NCBI RefSeq assembly: GCF_050789285.1
Contig: NZ_JBOUVX010000001.1
Coordinates: 806,001 to 870,000 of the forward strand
DNA: 64,000 nt
Source: CAVPWP01 sp050789285
Lineage (GTDB): Bacteria; Pseudomonadota; Alphaproteobacteria; Rhodobacterales; Rhodobacteraceae
Direction of reading: 5' to 3'
Positions 8,196 to 15,902 of the stretch are shown piece after piece. Positions within the stretch are counted from its first letter, which is position 1. The number at the start of each line of letters is the position of its first letter. A model generated the notes under the pieces. The model saw only the letters and a list, made by a program, of their open reading frames with translations, was not told the DNA's origin and searched no databases. The translations under genes and the position numbers were made by a program.

Positions 8196-10019
8196 ATGAG
8201 CTTTGATCCGTTCACAATCACCACGCAATGCGCCACACTTCTCGAGGACGCGCAGCCCATCTGCGCCGTGCCCTTCGTCCTCAAATGGCTCGAGACGGCG
8301 CCGCTTGCGGACGACACGCGGGAGGACTACCGGCGCTCGGTCGAGCGTCTGAAGTCGTTGCCAGCAACCTCCGGAGAGATCTTTACCCTCGATTGGGCCG
8401 AGCTCCGGGCGGATCTCAAGGCGATGCCCTTCGATCCAGATCAGTTCCAGAGCGTCAAGGCGCAGGCCGCCTGGGCGCGGAAGGTGGTGGCCGCCTTCAA
8501 CGGCGCGAGCGGCGAGACAGCCGCGCAGCGCGAGCGGCGCTCGCGGGATGACGGCTGGCGCCACCTGATGAGTTCACTCCGGAATGTTGCAACGCGTCCG
8601 TTTGACGGACCCTCGCCGACGCTGACCTTCAACGAGATCATCCCGCTCGGCGTGCTCGCCAACCTGGCGCGTCGGCGCGGATACGAGCCGCACCACCTCA
8701 CGAACGGGCTGGTCCTCGACCTCTATCTTCATGAGGCGGTGAAAGGTCAGAGGGAGACTGTGCTGCGCGCCGCGGTGCTCCTCGACCGGATTCGCGCGGT
8801 CGACTGGGGCGACTTCTCCGAATGGCTGCCAAAGGAGCCACTGCATTTCCGCAAGCCCGTCCTGGCACATCGGAGCCAGGAGCTGCCGCCGCACCTCGAG
8901 GAAGAGTTGCACATCATGGTCGAGATCGCGTCGCGCGGCAAGATTGACCCCACAACCGGAGAAAGATTCGGCGGCAACGTGCCTGACCCGATCTACTACG
9001 CGGCTCGAAAGTTTGTAGCGACAGGCCTGTTCCTTCTCCAGGTTCCCCAGCGTGAGCCCGACACGATTGCTGCCTTCTTCGACTGCGGCTGGCTTACCAG
9101 GATCCTCGCCCAGTGGCAGCAATGGGACGCCGCAGACGATCTGCGCGCCATCTCGTGCAGCACGGCCGTCGGATACTTCGAGCGCATTGCTCCCTTCCTC
9201 GATAAGAACGGCTATGACGGCAGCGGTGCGCGGAAACTGAAATCCCGGTCAGTATGGCTTCAGGATGGCGTCGAGGCCCGCGGCAGGATGACCTCGAAGG
9301 CGGAGAAGTTCTGCCGCCGGATCCTCAAGGACCGCACGCTGCGCATGCGGATCATGTCACTCCACATCCATTGGCGGAAGCGGGCCGAGGCAGAACTGGC
9401 CAAGGCCAAGGCCAAGGGTCGGAACGGTGGTCAACGGCACATCGAACTCGCGCGCCAGTACGGGACGATCGCCTGCTTCGCCGCCATCGAGACGGATGCC
9501 GCGCCGATCCGGGTCGACAACGCGCTGAACATCACGTTCGGCGGGCCGGATTCCTGGCTCACACTGCCCACCCGTCACGAGAAGAATGGGCGCCTGCAGA
9601 TCCCCGCCGCCTGCACCAAGAACGGGAAGCCGATCGATGTTCCCATCCTCCACACCAGCCGCCTGCGCGGTCTCCAGACGATCCTCTGGTTCATCCGCAC
9701 AATCCGGCCGCTGTTTCCGCACGCGGCGACCAGCGAATACCTGTTTCCTGCAGTGACAAACGCCGGAAAACCCTTGTCCTACGGCACCTTCACGGGCTGG
9801 TGGTACCCGGCCGTGAGCGAGGAAGACCTGCCTGAGATGACGCCGCACAAGATGCGCCATGCACAGGCGTCCATTATCATCTCGAAGCGTCCGGGGGACT
9901 GGACCTTGGCGGCCATCCGGCTCGGGGACACGGAGGCGATCGTCAAGCGCAACTACGGCTTCATCGACACCGAACGCCTGCACATCCTCGCTGGGGAAGT
10001 GCTGGCGGAGGATCTCTAA
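8196..10019 (+). CDS. Large tyrosine recombinase/integrase-like protein, first of a pair
   Basis: A 607-residue protein with a GGAGGA ribosome-binding site 8 bp before the ATG. The C-terminal catalytic domain shows H-K-M-R at residues 551-554 (box II HxxR), then RLGDTEAIVKRNYGFID with the probable nucleophile Tyr587. The box-I arginine is probably in AAPIRVDNALNITF, about residue 432. At the position where most family members have the second His (LGH) there is Asp578, so the active site is divergent. The long N-terminal 400 residues are unlike standard SAM-like integrase arms. Its stop overlaps the ATG of the next recombinase (TAATG), so the two are co-translated. Tandem large recombinases with a small DNA-binding protein are seen in Tn554-like and GInt-like elements. 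Assignment to one of these is inference. Confidence 0.8.
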   Translation: MSFDPFTITTQCATLLEDAQPICAVPFVLKWLETAPLADDTREDYRRSVERLKSLPATSGEIFTLDWAELRADLKAMPFDPDQFQSVKAQAAWARKVVAAFNGASGETAAQRERRSRDDGWRHLMSSLRNVATRPFDGPSPTLTFNEIIPLGVLANLARRRGYEPHHLTNGLVLDLYLHEAVKGQRETVLRAAVLLDRIRAVDWGDFSEWLPKEPLHFRKPVLAHRSQELPPHLEEELHIMVEIASRGKIDPTTGERFGGNVPDPIYYAARKFVATGLFLLQVPQREPDTIAAFFDCGWLTRILAQWQQWDAADDLRAISCSTAVGYFERIAPFLDKNGYDGSGARKLKSRSVWLQDGVEARGRMTSKAEKFCRRILKDRTLRMRIMSLHIHWRKRAEAELAKAKAKGRNGGQRHIELARQYGTIACFAAIETDAAPIRVDNALNITFGGPDSWLTLPTRHEKNGRLQIPAACTKNGKPIDVPILHTSRLRGLQTILWFIRTIRPLFPHAATSEYLFPAVTNAGKPLSYGTFTGWWYPAVSEEDLPEMTPHKMRHAQASIIISKRPGDWTLAAIRLGDTEAIVKRNYGFIDTERLHILAGEVLAEDL

Positions 10020-11716
10020 TGGCCAGGCACCTCGATCTGACCGCCGACCACTGGCATCCGTTCCGCAACCTGAACCTCGCGGAGATCCCGCAGCCCCATC
10101 TTCTTGCGGCGGACAGCTTCCTGCGGTGGCTTCGCGAGCGGAACGTCAGAGCAATCGACAGGCGCCTTCTCCTCGATTATGCCGCCGAGTCCGGAAGGGT
10201 GGCGACACTCCGCCGTCTCGTGGTGGCCTTCGGCCATCTTCTTCCCCCGGAGCACTCCCTGCACCGCGATCTACGCGAGGCCATGCTCGACCACGAGCGG
10301 CGCCGCACCGGCGCGCCCATGCGGATCGACATCCTGGCGGCGCCGTGGTGGCAGCCCCTTCTGGGGCGCGTGAACACGGACGCCGTGCCCTACGAGCGGT
10401 TGAAGCTCGTCGATGGGTGGCTGGCCCATCTGCACCGGAACGGGATCGCTCAGCCCACGGAACGCGACTACCTGGCCTACTTCGCGGACAAGAAATCCCC
10501 CGAACCGCTCAAAGATCTGCAGGAGGCTTTCCAGCTGCTCGAAATGCCCGCCGTGCCGAGCATCACGATCGAGCTTCCGAACGCCATCACCACCAAGAGG
10601 ATCCTCGCCAGCAAGAAGCCCCGCGGAAAGACGCGACAGCAAAAGCCGCGCCGGATCTCGGTTTATCCACATGAACTTCCGGAGGCTTGGCAGCAGGCGC
10701 TCGCCGAGATGAAGAAGGGCCGTCATCATCCCGAGATGAAGTGTCCCGCGCCCTCGATCATCAAGGGCATCGAGACGGCGCTCTGCCAGCTGGCGCGCTG
10801 CAGTCGCAACCGGGGGCGGCCGATCGAGCTGTCGCTCCCCGCCATCCGTGACTACGTTGAGTTCCTCACGACGACGAAGTCGCCGACGGGGAAAGACCGC
10901 CGGCCGGCAACCTATGAGATGCGGATCGAGGCGCTCCTCCGCTTTGCGCGCTACACCTCGGCGCCGGCAGAAATTGTCGAGGCCCTTCGTATTGCCCGTG
11001 CCCGGCGGCAGCAGGATTCGGACAAGGTGCTCGCCCTTAAGCACCGTAAGGCAGCCGAGATCGGCCCGGTCAGGACGATTCTCGAAAAAGCCGTCGAGCA
11101 ACTGGCGAAATCCCGGACTGAGCGCACCCTGACCTGGCGGATGACGCGATTGAACCAAGCCGCAAGCCTCGCGCTCTTCGTCCTCCTTCCCGTCCGACTC
11201 TCCGACACATGTCTTTTCTGGGGGCGGGACATCATTTGGGACGGGACCGGGTACTTCGTGGCTTTCATCACGAACAAGACACGGGCACCTGTGCGTCGGC
11301 GTTTGCCGGCCTTCCTGACGCCCTTTCTCGATGCGCTGCTCCTGCGCGGACTCGACGAGGCATTCCTGCCCGTCGTCCGTGAAAGGGCCATCCGCGAGCA
11401 GCGTCCGCTGCTCGCTTTGCGGTCCGAACGCCAGGTGTTCGACGCGTATGTGAGCCACGCCTGGAGGACGCATTTCGGAACAGGCCAGCACATCTCCCGG
11501 ACCCTCGTGCATACCCAGTTGGGAAAGCTCGGACCCGAGGGCGTCGAGGCGGCCCTCGAGGCATGCGCTCAACGCGACGAGCGCACGCGGAAATTCTACC
11601 AGGGTAAGGCGGTCGCCGATGCGCTGCTCATCACGGGGCGCGATCTCCTGATTGATGACTTCACCGATGAGGAATTGGCGGAGTACTTTCCGGATTTGGA
11701 TGCAGAGTTCGGATAG
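10019..11716 (+). CDS. Second tyrosine recombinase-like protein
   Basis: A 565-residue protein whose ATG overlaps the stop of the preceding recombinase. Catalytic-domain landmarks are LPVRLSDTCLFWG (box-I Arg about 378), a Lys-rich beta hairpin (NKTRAPVRRR), H-I-S-R at 491-494 (HxxR) and a C-terminal RTRKFYQGK with candidate Tyr527. The second His region reads CAQRDERTRKFY, without an obvious LGH, so this too is a divergent active site. The pair may work as a hetero-oligomer in which each subunit contributes part of the strand-exchange chemistry, as proposed for other multi-recombinase elements. No further gene follows on this strand for 430 bp, so the recombinase operon ends here. Confidence 0.75.
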   Translation: MARHLDLTADHWHPFRNLNLAEIPQPHLLAADSFLRWLRERNVRAIDRRLLLDYAAESGRVATLRRLVVAFGHLLPPEHSLHRDLREAMLDHERRRTGAPMRIDILAAPWWQPLLGRVNTDAVPYERLKLVDGWLAHLHRNGIAQPTERDYLAYFADKKSPEPLKDLQEAFQLLEMPAVPSITIELPNAITTKRILASKKPRGKTRQQKPRRISVYPHELPEAWQQALAEMKKGRHHPEMKCPAPSIIKGIETALCQLARCSRNRGRPIELSLPAIRDYVEFLTTTKSPTGKDRRPATYEMRIEALLRFARYTSAPAEIVEALRIARARRQQDSDKVLALKHRKAAEIGPVRTILEKAVEQLAKSRTERTLTWRMTRLNQAASLALFVLLPVRLSDTCLFWGRDIIWDGTGYFVAFITNKTRAPVRRRLPAFLTPFLDALLLRGLDEAFLPVVRERAIREQRPLLALRSERQVFDAYVSHAWRTHFGTGQHISRTLVHTQLGKLGPEGVEAALEACAQRDERTRKFYQGKAVADALLITGRDLLIDDFTDEELAEYFPDLDAEFG

Positions 11717-12048
11717 GCACTCGTTCTCCATCCTTGAACTCGACATCTTCGATAGAGCATTTGTTGGTCGGCCGCGACGGCGCTATCGAAGGTAGCGATC
11801 TGCGCGTTCACGACGGCCCGCGTCATCTCGGCGGGTAAAGGAGGGGCGTGCTCCGGTTTTTCCGAGTCGGTGTCTTTGAGGTGTTCGGCAGCGGCGCGCA
11901 AGGAAGCGATGTCTTGCCCTTCAGGCGTGCTCCACCGAACGAAATGTATCATTCGAGGGGGCGGTTTAGGGGAGACTGCCTGTACCGCCGCCAACAAGAT
12001 TGCCATTTGGTGGTAAGCCTCGACTCTCCTGAGAGTCCACGATTTCAA
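11717..12048 (-). pseudogene. Possible truncated gene remnant beyond the recombinase operon; otherwise non-coding
   Basis: The 434 bp between 11716 and 12151 hold no confident gene. On the minus strand a frame starting at 12048 (MKSWTLRRVEAYHQMAILLA) looks protein-like for about 95 residues. It then runs antisense into the end of the recombinase gene, where its composition becomes Ser-rich and implausible. This fits an older gene cut by insertion of the recombinase element, with the element's edge near 11,720-11,760. It could equally be chance. No promoter or terminator is obvious in the stretch. Confidence 0.25.
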
Positions 12049-12150
12049 AAGCTATCGTCGGCGCGTGGGCCTCATGTTCTCGGAATAGTTGAATAACACT
12101 TCGGATGATGGTGTTCTGCTCGTGGGGCGACGCAAGCGGGCATCTGACTT

Positions 12151-15100
12151 ATGAACTTCTTCGACGATCCGATTCTCAACTCGCCTTACCTCCTTCCGCA
12201 GAAGCATTGGGAACTTGACGAAGAGAACCGTCCGACCAACCGAGTCACCGAGACCAGGCGATCTTCAGAACTCCTCACCGCACTTCCCGGCGCGTCCGCG
12301 ACGTCGGACCGCGCGCACACAAGAAGCCTTTTCGAGAACGTCGGGCTCTCGACAGAGGCGACAGAGTTCAATCCTTCTCCGATCATCAACGAGCTTCGAC
12401 AGGAGCTCGACACCTGGCGCCGCCTGCCAAACCCGACCCAATGGAAGGTCACCCCAACCACTCAGAGGCTCCTTCAGCATTGGCGCGGGCTTCAAACCGA
12501 TGACACCCGGTCAATCCGGCCATTCTTCTGCCAGGTCGAGGCCGTGGAGGCTGCCATCTGGCTTTCCGAGGTCGCGCCCGACATGGGCAAGCGTGGTCAA
12601 CGCTTCCTGAGGTGGCTCAACACGGCGAACAATTTCGCCGTGCAGCCCGAAGGCGCGGAGCCGTCGGCGGCGGCTCCGGAGATCCTGAGGGTCGCCTTCA
12701 AGCTCGCGACAGGTGCGGGCAAGACGACGGTCATGGCCATGCTGATCGCTTGGCAGGCGCTCAATGCCGTCCGAGCGGCCAACAGTCGTCGTTTTTCCAA
12801 GGGATTTCTCGTCGTCACCCCTGGTATCACAATCAAGGACCGCCTCCGGGTCCTCCAGCCGAACGACCCGGAGAGCTGCTACACCCGCCTGAACCTTGTG
12901 CCGCAGGACCTCGTGCCGGACCTCCAGCGGGCGCGGATCGTCATCACGAACTACCATGCCTTCAAGCTTCGTGAGACATTCGACGCCGCCAAGGGAACCC
13001 GCCTCGCCCTCGAGGGTCACGGGGAAGCGCTCCAGACCACGGAAACCGAAGGTCAGATGATCCAGCGGGTGATGGGCGACCTTATGGGTCTCAAGAACGT
13101 AGTCGTCATCAACGACGAGGCACACCACTGCTACCGCGAAAGACCGGCGGCCGATGAGGAGATCCTCACTGGCGATGACCGGAAGGAGGCGGAGGAGAAC
13201 AAGGAGGCCGCGCGGCTTTGGATCTCGGGGATAGAGGCGCTCAATCGCCAACAGGGCGTTGGTGTCGTCTATGACCTGTCTGCCACCCCGTTCTTCTTGA
13301 AGGGCTCGAACTGGCCAGAGGGGACGCTCTTCCCTTGGGTCATGAGCGACTTCTCCCTGATGGATGCCATCGAGTGCGGGATCGTGAAGCTCCCGCGGGT
13401 CCCGGTCGCCGACAACCGGATGGACGGGCAGAAGGTCATCTATCGCAACCTCTGGGGCGCGATCGGAAAAAAGATGCCCAAGAAGGCCAAGGGCGACGAG
13501 AGGCCGGACCCGCAGAAGCTCCCGCTCGAACTCAAGGTGGCCCTCGATGCGCTCTACGGCCACTACGAGAAAACCTTCAATCTCTGGGAAAAGGAGGGCG
13601 TCGGCGTCCCGCCAGTCTTCATCGTCGTCTGCAACAACACCACGAACTCCGAGACCGTGCGGGACTACATCGCCGGCTACCCTTGGACCGACGAGAAGGA
13701 CCTCGAGAAGATCCAAGAGGGCGCGTTGGCGCTCTTCCGGAATTACGACGATCACGATCAGCGGCTCGAGAAACCGAAGACCATACTGATAGACTCCGCG
13801 GCCCTCGAGAGCGGCGGTGAGATCGACAAGGCGTTCAAGGAAGCGCACGCGGCCGAGATCGAGGCCTTCAAGAGGGAACGCCTCGAACGCGGCAACGGCC
13901 ACGAGGAGATCACGGACGCCGAGATCCTGCGCGAGGTGATGAACACCATTGGCCGGAAGGGTCGCCTCGGGGAGCAGGTGCGGTGCGTCGTGTCGGTCTC
14001 CATGCTCACGGAAGGCTGGGACGCCAACAACGTGACCCACATCATGGGGCTGCGCGCCTTCGGGTCTCGTCTGATCTGCGAGCAGGTCATCGGACGCGCC
14101 CTGCGCCGACTTTCCTACGATCCCGACCCGGTGACCGGTCTCTTCCGGACCGAGTACGCCGACATCATGGGGATCGACGGCCTGAACTTCGGCGAGCCCA
14201 AGGTTTCCCCACCGCAGCCCCCGCGAGAGGTCATCCATGTCCAGGCCGTCAGCCCCGACCGGGATCACCTCGAGATCACCTTCCCCCGGGTCGAGGGGTA
14301 TCGCACCGACTTCCCCAAGGAGCGGATCGACATCGACTTCTCGAAGCTCGAACCCTACGTCTTGACGCCCGAACGGGTGGGAGCCACCGAGGTAAGGATG
14401 TCGGGAATCGTGGGAACACCAAACACGATCGACCTCGAACACCTCGACGACCATCGCCTCTCGACCATCGCCTACCGCATCGCGAGCTACTGGGCGATGG
14501 AGAAGCTCCGGGACCCGAACCAGGCGCCGAAGCCGCATCTCTTCCAGGACGCCCGCCGGATCGTCCTGCAATGGCTCCGCTCCGACAACGTCGTCTGCAA
14601 GGGCGGCACGAAGCTCGCCCAACTCCAGTACCGCCAGCTGACGGACGAGGTCTGCGACCTCCTCATGGGCGCGCTCCTTGACCAGCCGAACGGCACGCCC
14701 ATCATCCGTGCGACCCTCGATCCTTTCTCGCCGGAGGGATCGACCATGGGCGTCAGCTTCACAACGTCGAAGACCTCCCGCCACTCCCCGCGACCGGACA
14801 AGAGCCACATCAACTGGATCATCACCGACAGCGAATGGGAGACGCGCTTCGCACAGGTCGTCGAAAACCACCCGCGCGTCACTTCCTATGCCAAGAACCA
14901 CAACCTCGGCCTCGAGGTGCCCTACCTTATGGAGGGCGAGCCGCACCGCTACCTGCCGGACTACCTGATCCGCCTCGACACCGACGAGCCCACCACCCTC
15001 GTCGTCGAGGTGAAGGGCTTCCGCGGCCATGACGCCATGCTCAAGGCGCAGACGATGCAGAACAAGTGGATCCCGGCCGTGAACCGGCTCGGACGGTTCG

Positions 15101-15198
15101 GGCGCTGGGGCTTCGCCGAGCTTCGCGCCGTCCACGACTTCAAGCAGGACCTCGACCGCGCCATCGACGCGCTCGTGAAGGAGAAGGTGCCCGCATGA
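12151..15198 (+). CDS. Type III-like restriction subunit (BPTD_3080-type DEAD helicase/endonuclease)
   Basis: A 1015-residue protein. The N-terminus (MNFFDDPILNSPYLLPQKHW) is characteristic of BPTD_3080-family restriction enzymes. Walker A ATGAGKTT is at 186-193, the DEAH-box NDEAHH at 321-326, SATPFF about residue 380, and a helicase C-terminal motif (QVIGRALRR) about 643. The C-terminus holds a PD-(D/E)XK nuclease: PD at 936-937 and EVK at 953-955. In Type III systems this subunit translocates or slides from an unmodified recognition site and cuts DNA in complex with the Mod subunit. It starts a six-gene plus-strand operon, and its stop overlaps the next ATG (ATGA). No clear ribosome-binding site precedes the ATG at 12151. 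Confidence 0.92.
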   Translation: MNFFDDPILNSPYLLPQKHWELDEENRPTNRVTETRRSSELLTALPGASATSDRAHTRSLFENVGLSTEATEFNPSPIINELRQELDTWRRLPNPTQWKVTPTTQRLLQHWRGLQTDDTRSIRPFFCQVEAVEAAIWLSEVAPDMGKRGQRFLRWLNTANNFAVQPEGAEPSAAAPEILRVAFKLATGAGKTTVMAMLIAWQALNAVRAANSRRFSKGFLVVTPGITIKDRLRVLQPNDPESCYTRLNLVPQDLVPDLQRARIVITNYHAFKLRETFDAAKGTRLALEGHGEALQTTETEGQMIQRVMGDLMGLKNVVVINDEAHHCYRERPAADEEILTGDDRKEAEENKEAARLWISGIEALNRQQGVGVVYDLSATPFFLKGSNWPEGTLFPWVMSDFSLMDAIECGIVKLPRVPVADNRMDGQKVIYRNLWGAIGKKMPKKAKGDERPDPQKLPLELKVALDALYGHYEKTFNLWEKEGVGVPPVFIVVCNNTTNSETVRDYIAGYPWTDEKDLEKIQEGALALFRNYDDHDQRLEKPKTILIDSAALESGGEIDKAFKEAHAAEIEAFKRERLERGNGHEEITDAEILREVMNTIGRKGRLGEQVRCVVSVSMLTEGWDANNVTHIMGLRAFGSRLICEQVIGRALRRLSYDPDPVTGLFRTEYADIMGIDGLNFGEPKVSPPQPPREVIHVQAVSPDRDHLEITFPRVEGYRTDFPKERIDIDFSKLEPYVLTPERVGATEVRMSGIVGTPNTIDLEHLDDHRLSTIAYRIASYWAMEKLRDPNQAPKPHLFQDARRIVLQWLRSDNVVCKGGTKLAQLQYRQLTDEVCDLLMGALLDQPNGTPIIRATLDPFSPEGSTMGVSFTTSKTSRHSPRPDKSHINWIITDSEWETRFAQVVENHPRVTSYAKNHNLGLEVPYLMEGEPHRYLPDYLIRLDTDEPTTLVVEVKGFRGHDAMLKAQTMQNKWIPAVNRLGRFGRWGFAELRAVHDFKQDLDRAIDALVKEKVPA

Positions 15199-15902
15199 CC
15201 AAATCGCCAGACATCGCAGAGCGCGCCCTTCGGGCAGTAGCCGAAGCCCACAGGTGGGACCGGGCGTTCGAGAAACCGATCGAAAGCATGCTTGGCAAGA
15301 ACCGCCATTTTGACGAGGCATCCCTTCGGGCCGTGGCTCGGGAGTTCATGGTGACTCGCACCTTGCGCTGGGAGGAAAAGGGTGGCGGGGAGGAGTTGAC
15401 GCAACTCGTCAAAGTCTTGAATTCATTGCCGCTGACGTGGGGTGGCAAACTACAGGTCCATTACCTCCATCTTGTAGACACTGTGAGCGGTGAATGCGCC
15501 GCGTTATGGGAGAAGACGAGCTTCCATTCCGCCTTGAGCAAGTTCTACATGTTCCGCACAGGGCGGCGATGGCCGCCGTTCGACAGCCACGCAGCCAATG
15601 CCCTTGGGGTGCCTCAAGGCCACAAGGGCAATCCTCGGGCAGCGAAATTCTATAAGAAGCTCGATGGGCTCGAGTTTTCACAGACCTGCGAGGACATCAG
15701 GAAGGCACTGGCACACTCCCTCGACATTCCTGCGGAACGGGTTCTCGACAAGTTCCTTCTTGTCGACGGAATGACGACGGCTGCCGTCATGGCCGACAGC
15801 TATTTTCACACGCAGCCAGAAGAGACGCAGCGCAAGATGCAAAAGGCGGCCGAGATGCTCGAAGCGGTCTTCAAGAAGCGCGACCAGTGGGTCCGCCAAT
15901 GA
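15195..15902 (+). CDS. Uncharacterised protein between the restriction and methyltransferase subunits
   Basis: A 235-residue soluble protein read from the ATG at 15195, which overlaps the stop of the restriction gene (ATGA). Its own stop overlaps the methyltransferase start in the same way. A central segment, FYMFRTGRRWPPFDSHAANA (about residues 117-136), looks like the helical core around the active site of some helix-hairpin-helix DNA-binding proteins, but I cannot assign a family. Codon use is visibly less GC-rich than in the flanking genes. Its strict co-translation with both restriction subunits suggests a structural or specificity accessory of the complex. Confidence 0.75.
   Translation: MTKSPDIAERALRAVAEAHRWDRAFEKPIESMLGKNRHFDEASLRAVAREFMVTRTLRWEEKGGGEELTQLVKVLNSLPLTWGGKLQVHYLHLVDTVSGECAALWEKTSFHSALSKFYMFRTGRRWPPFDSHAANALGVPQGHKGNPRAAKFYKKLDGLEFSQTCEDIRKALAHSLDIPAERVLDKFLLVDGMTTAAVMADSYFHTQPEETQRKMQKAAEMLEAVFKKRDQWVRQ

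Noticed and set aside
12511..15321. 936-codon open frame antisense to the restriction gene
   Set aside because: It is the mirror of a GC-rich gene with strong motifs on the plus strand; the sequence is Asp/Val/Leu/Gly/His low-complexity and has no domain.
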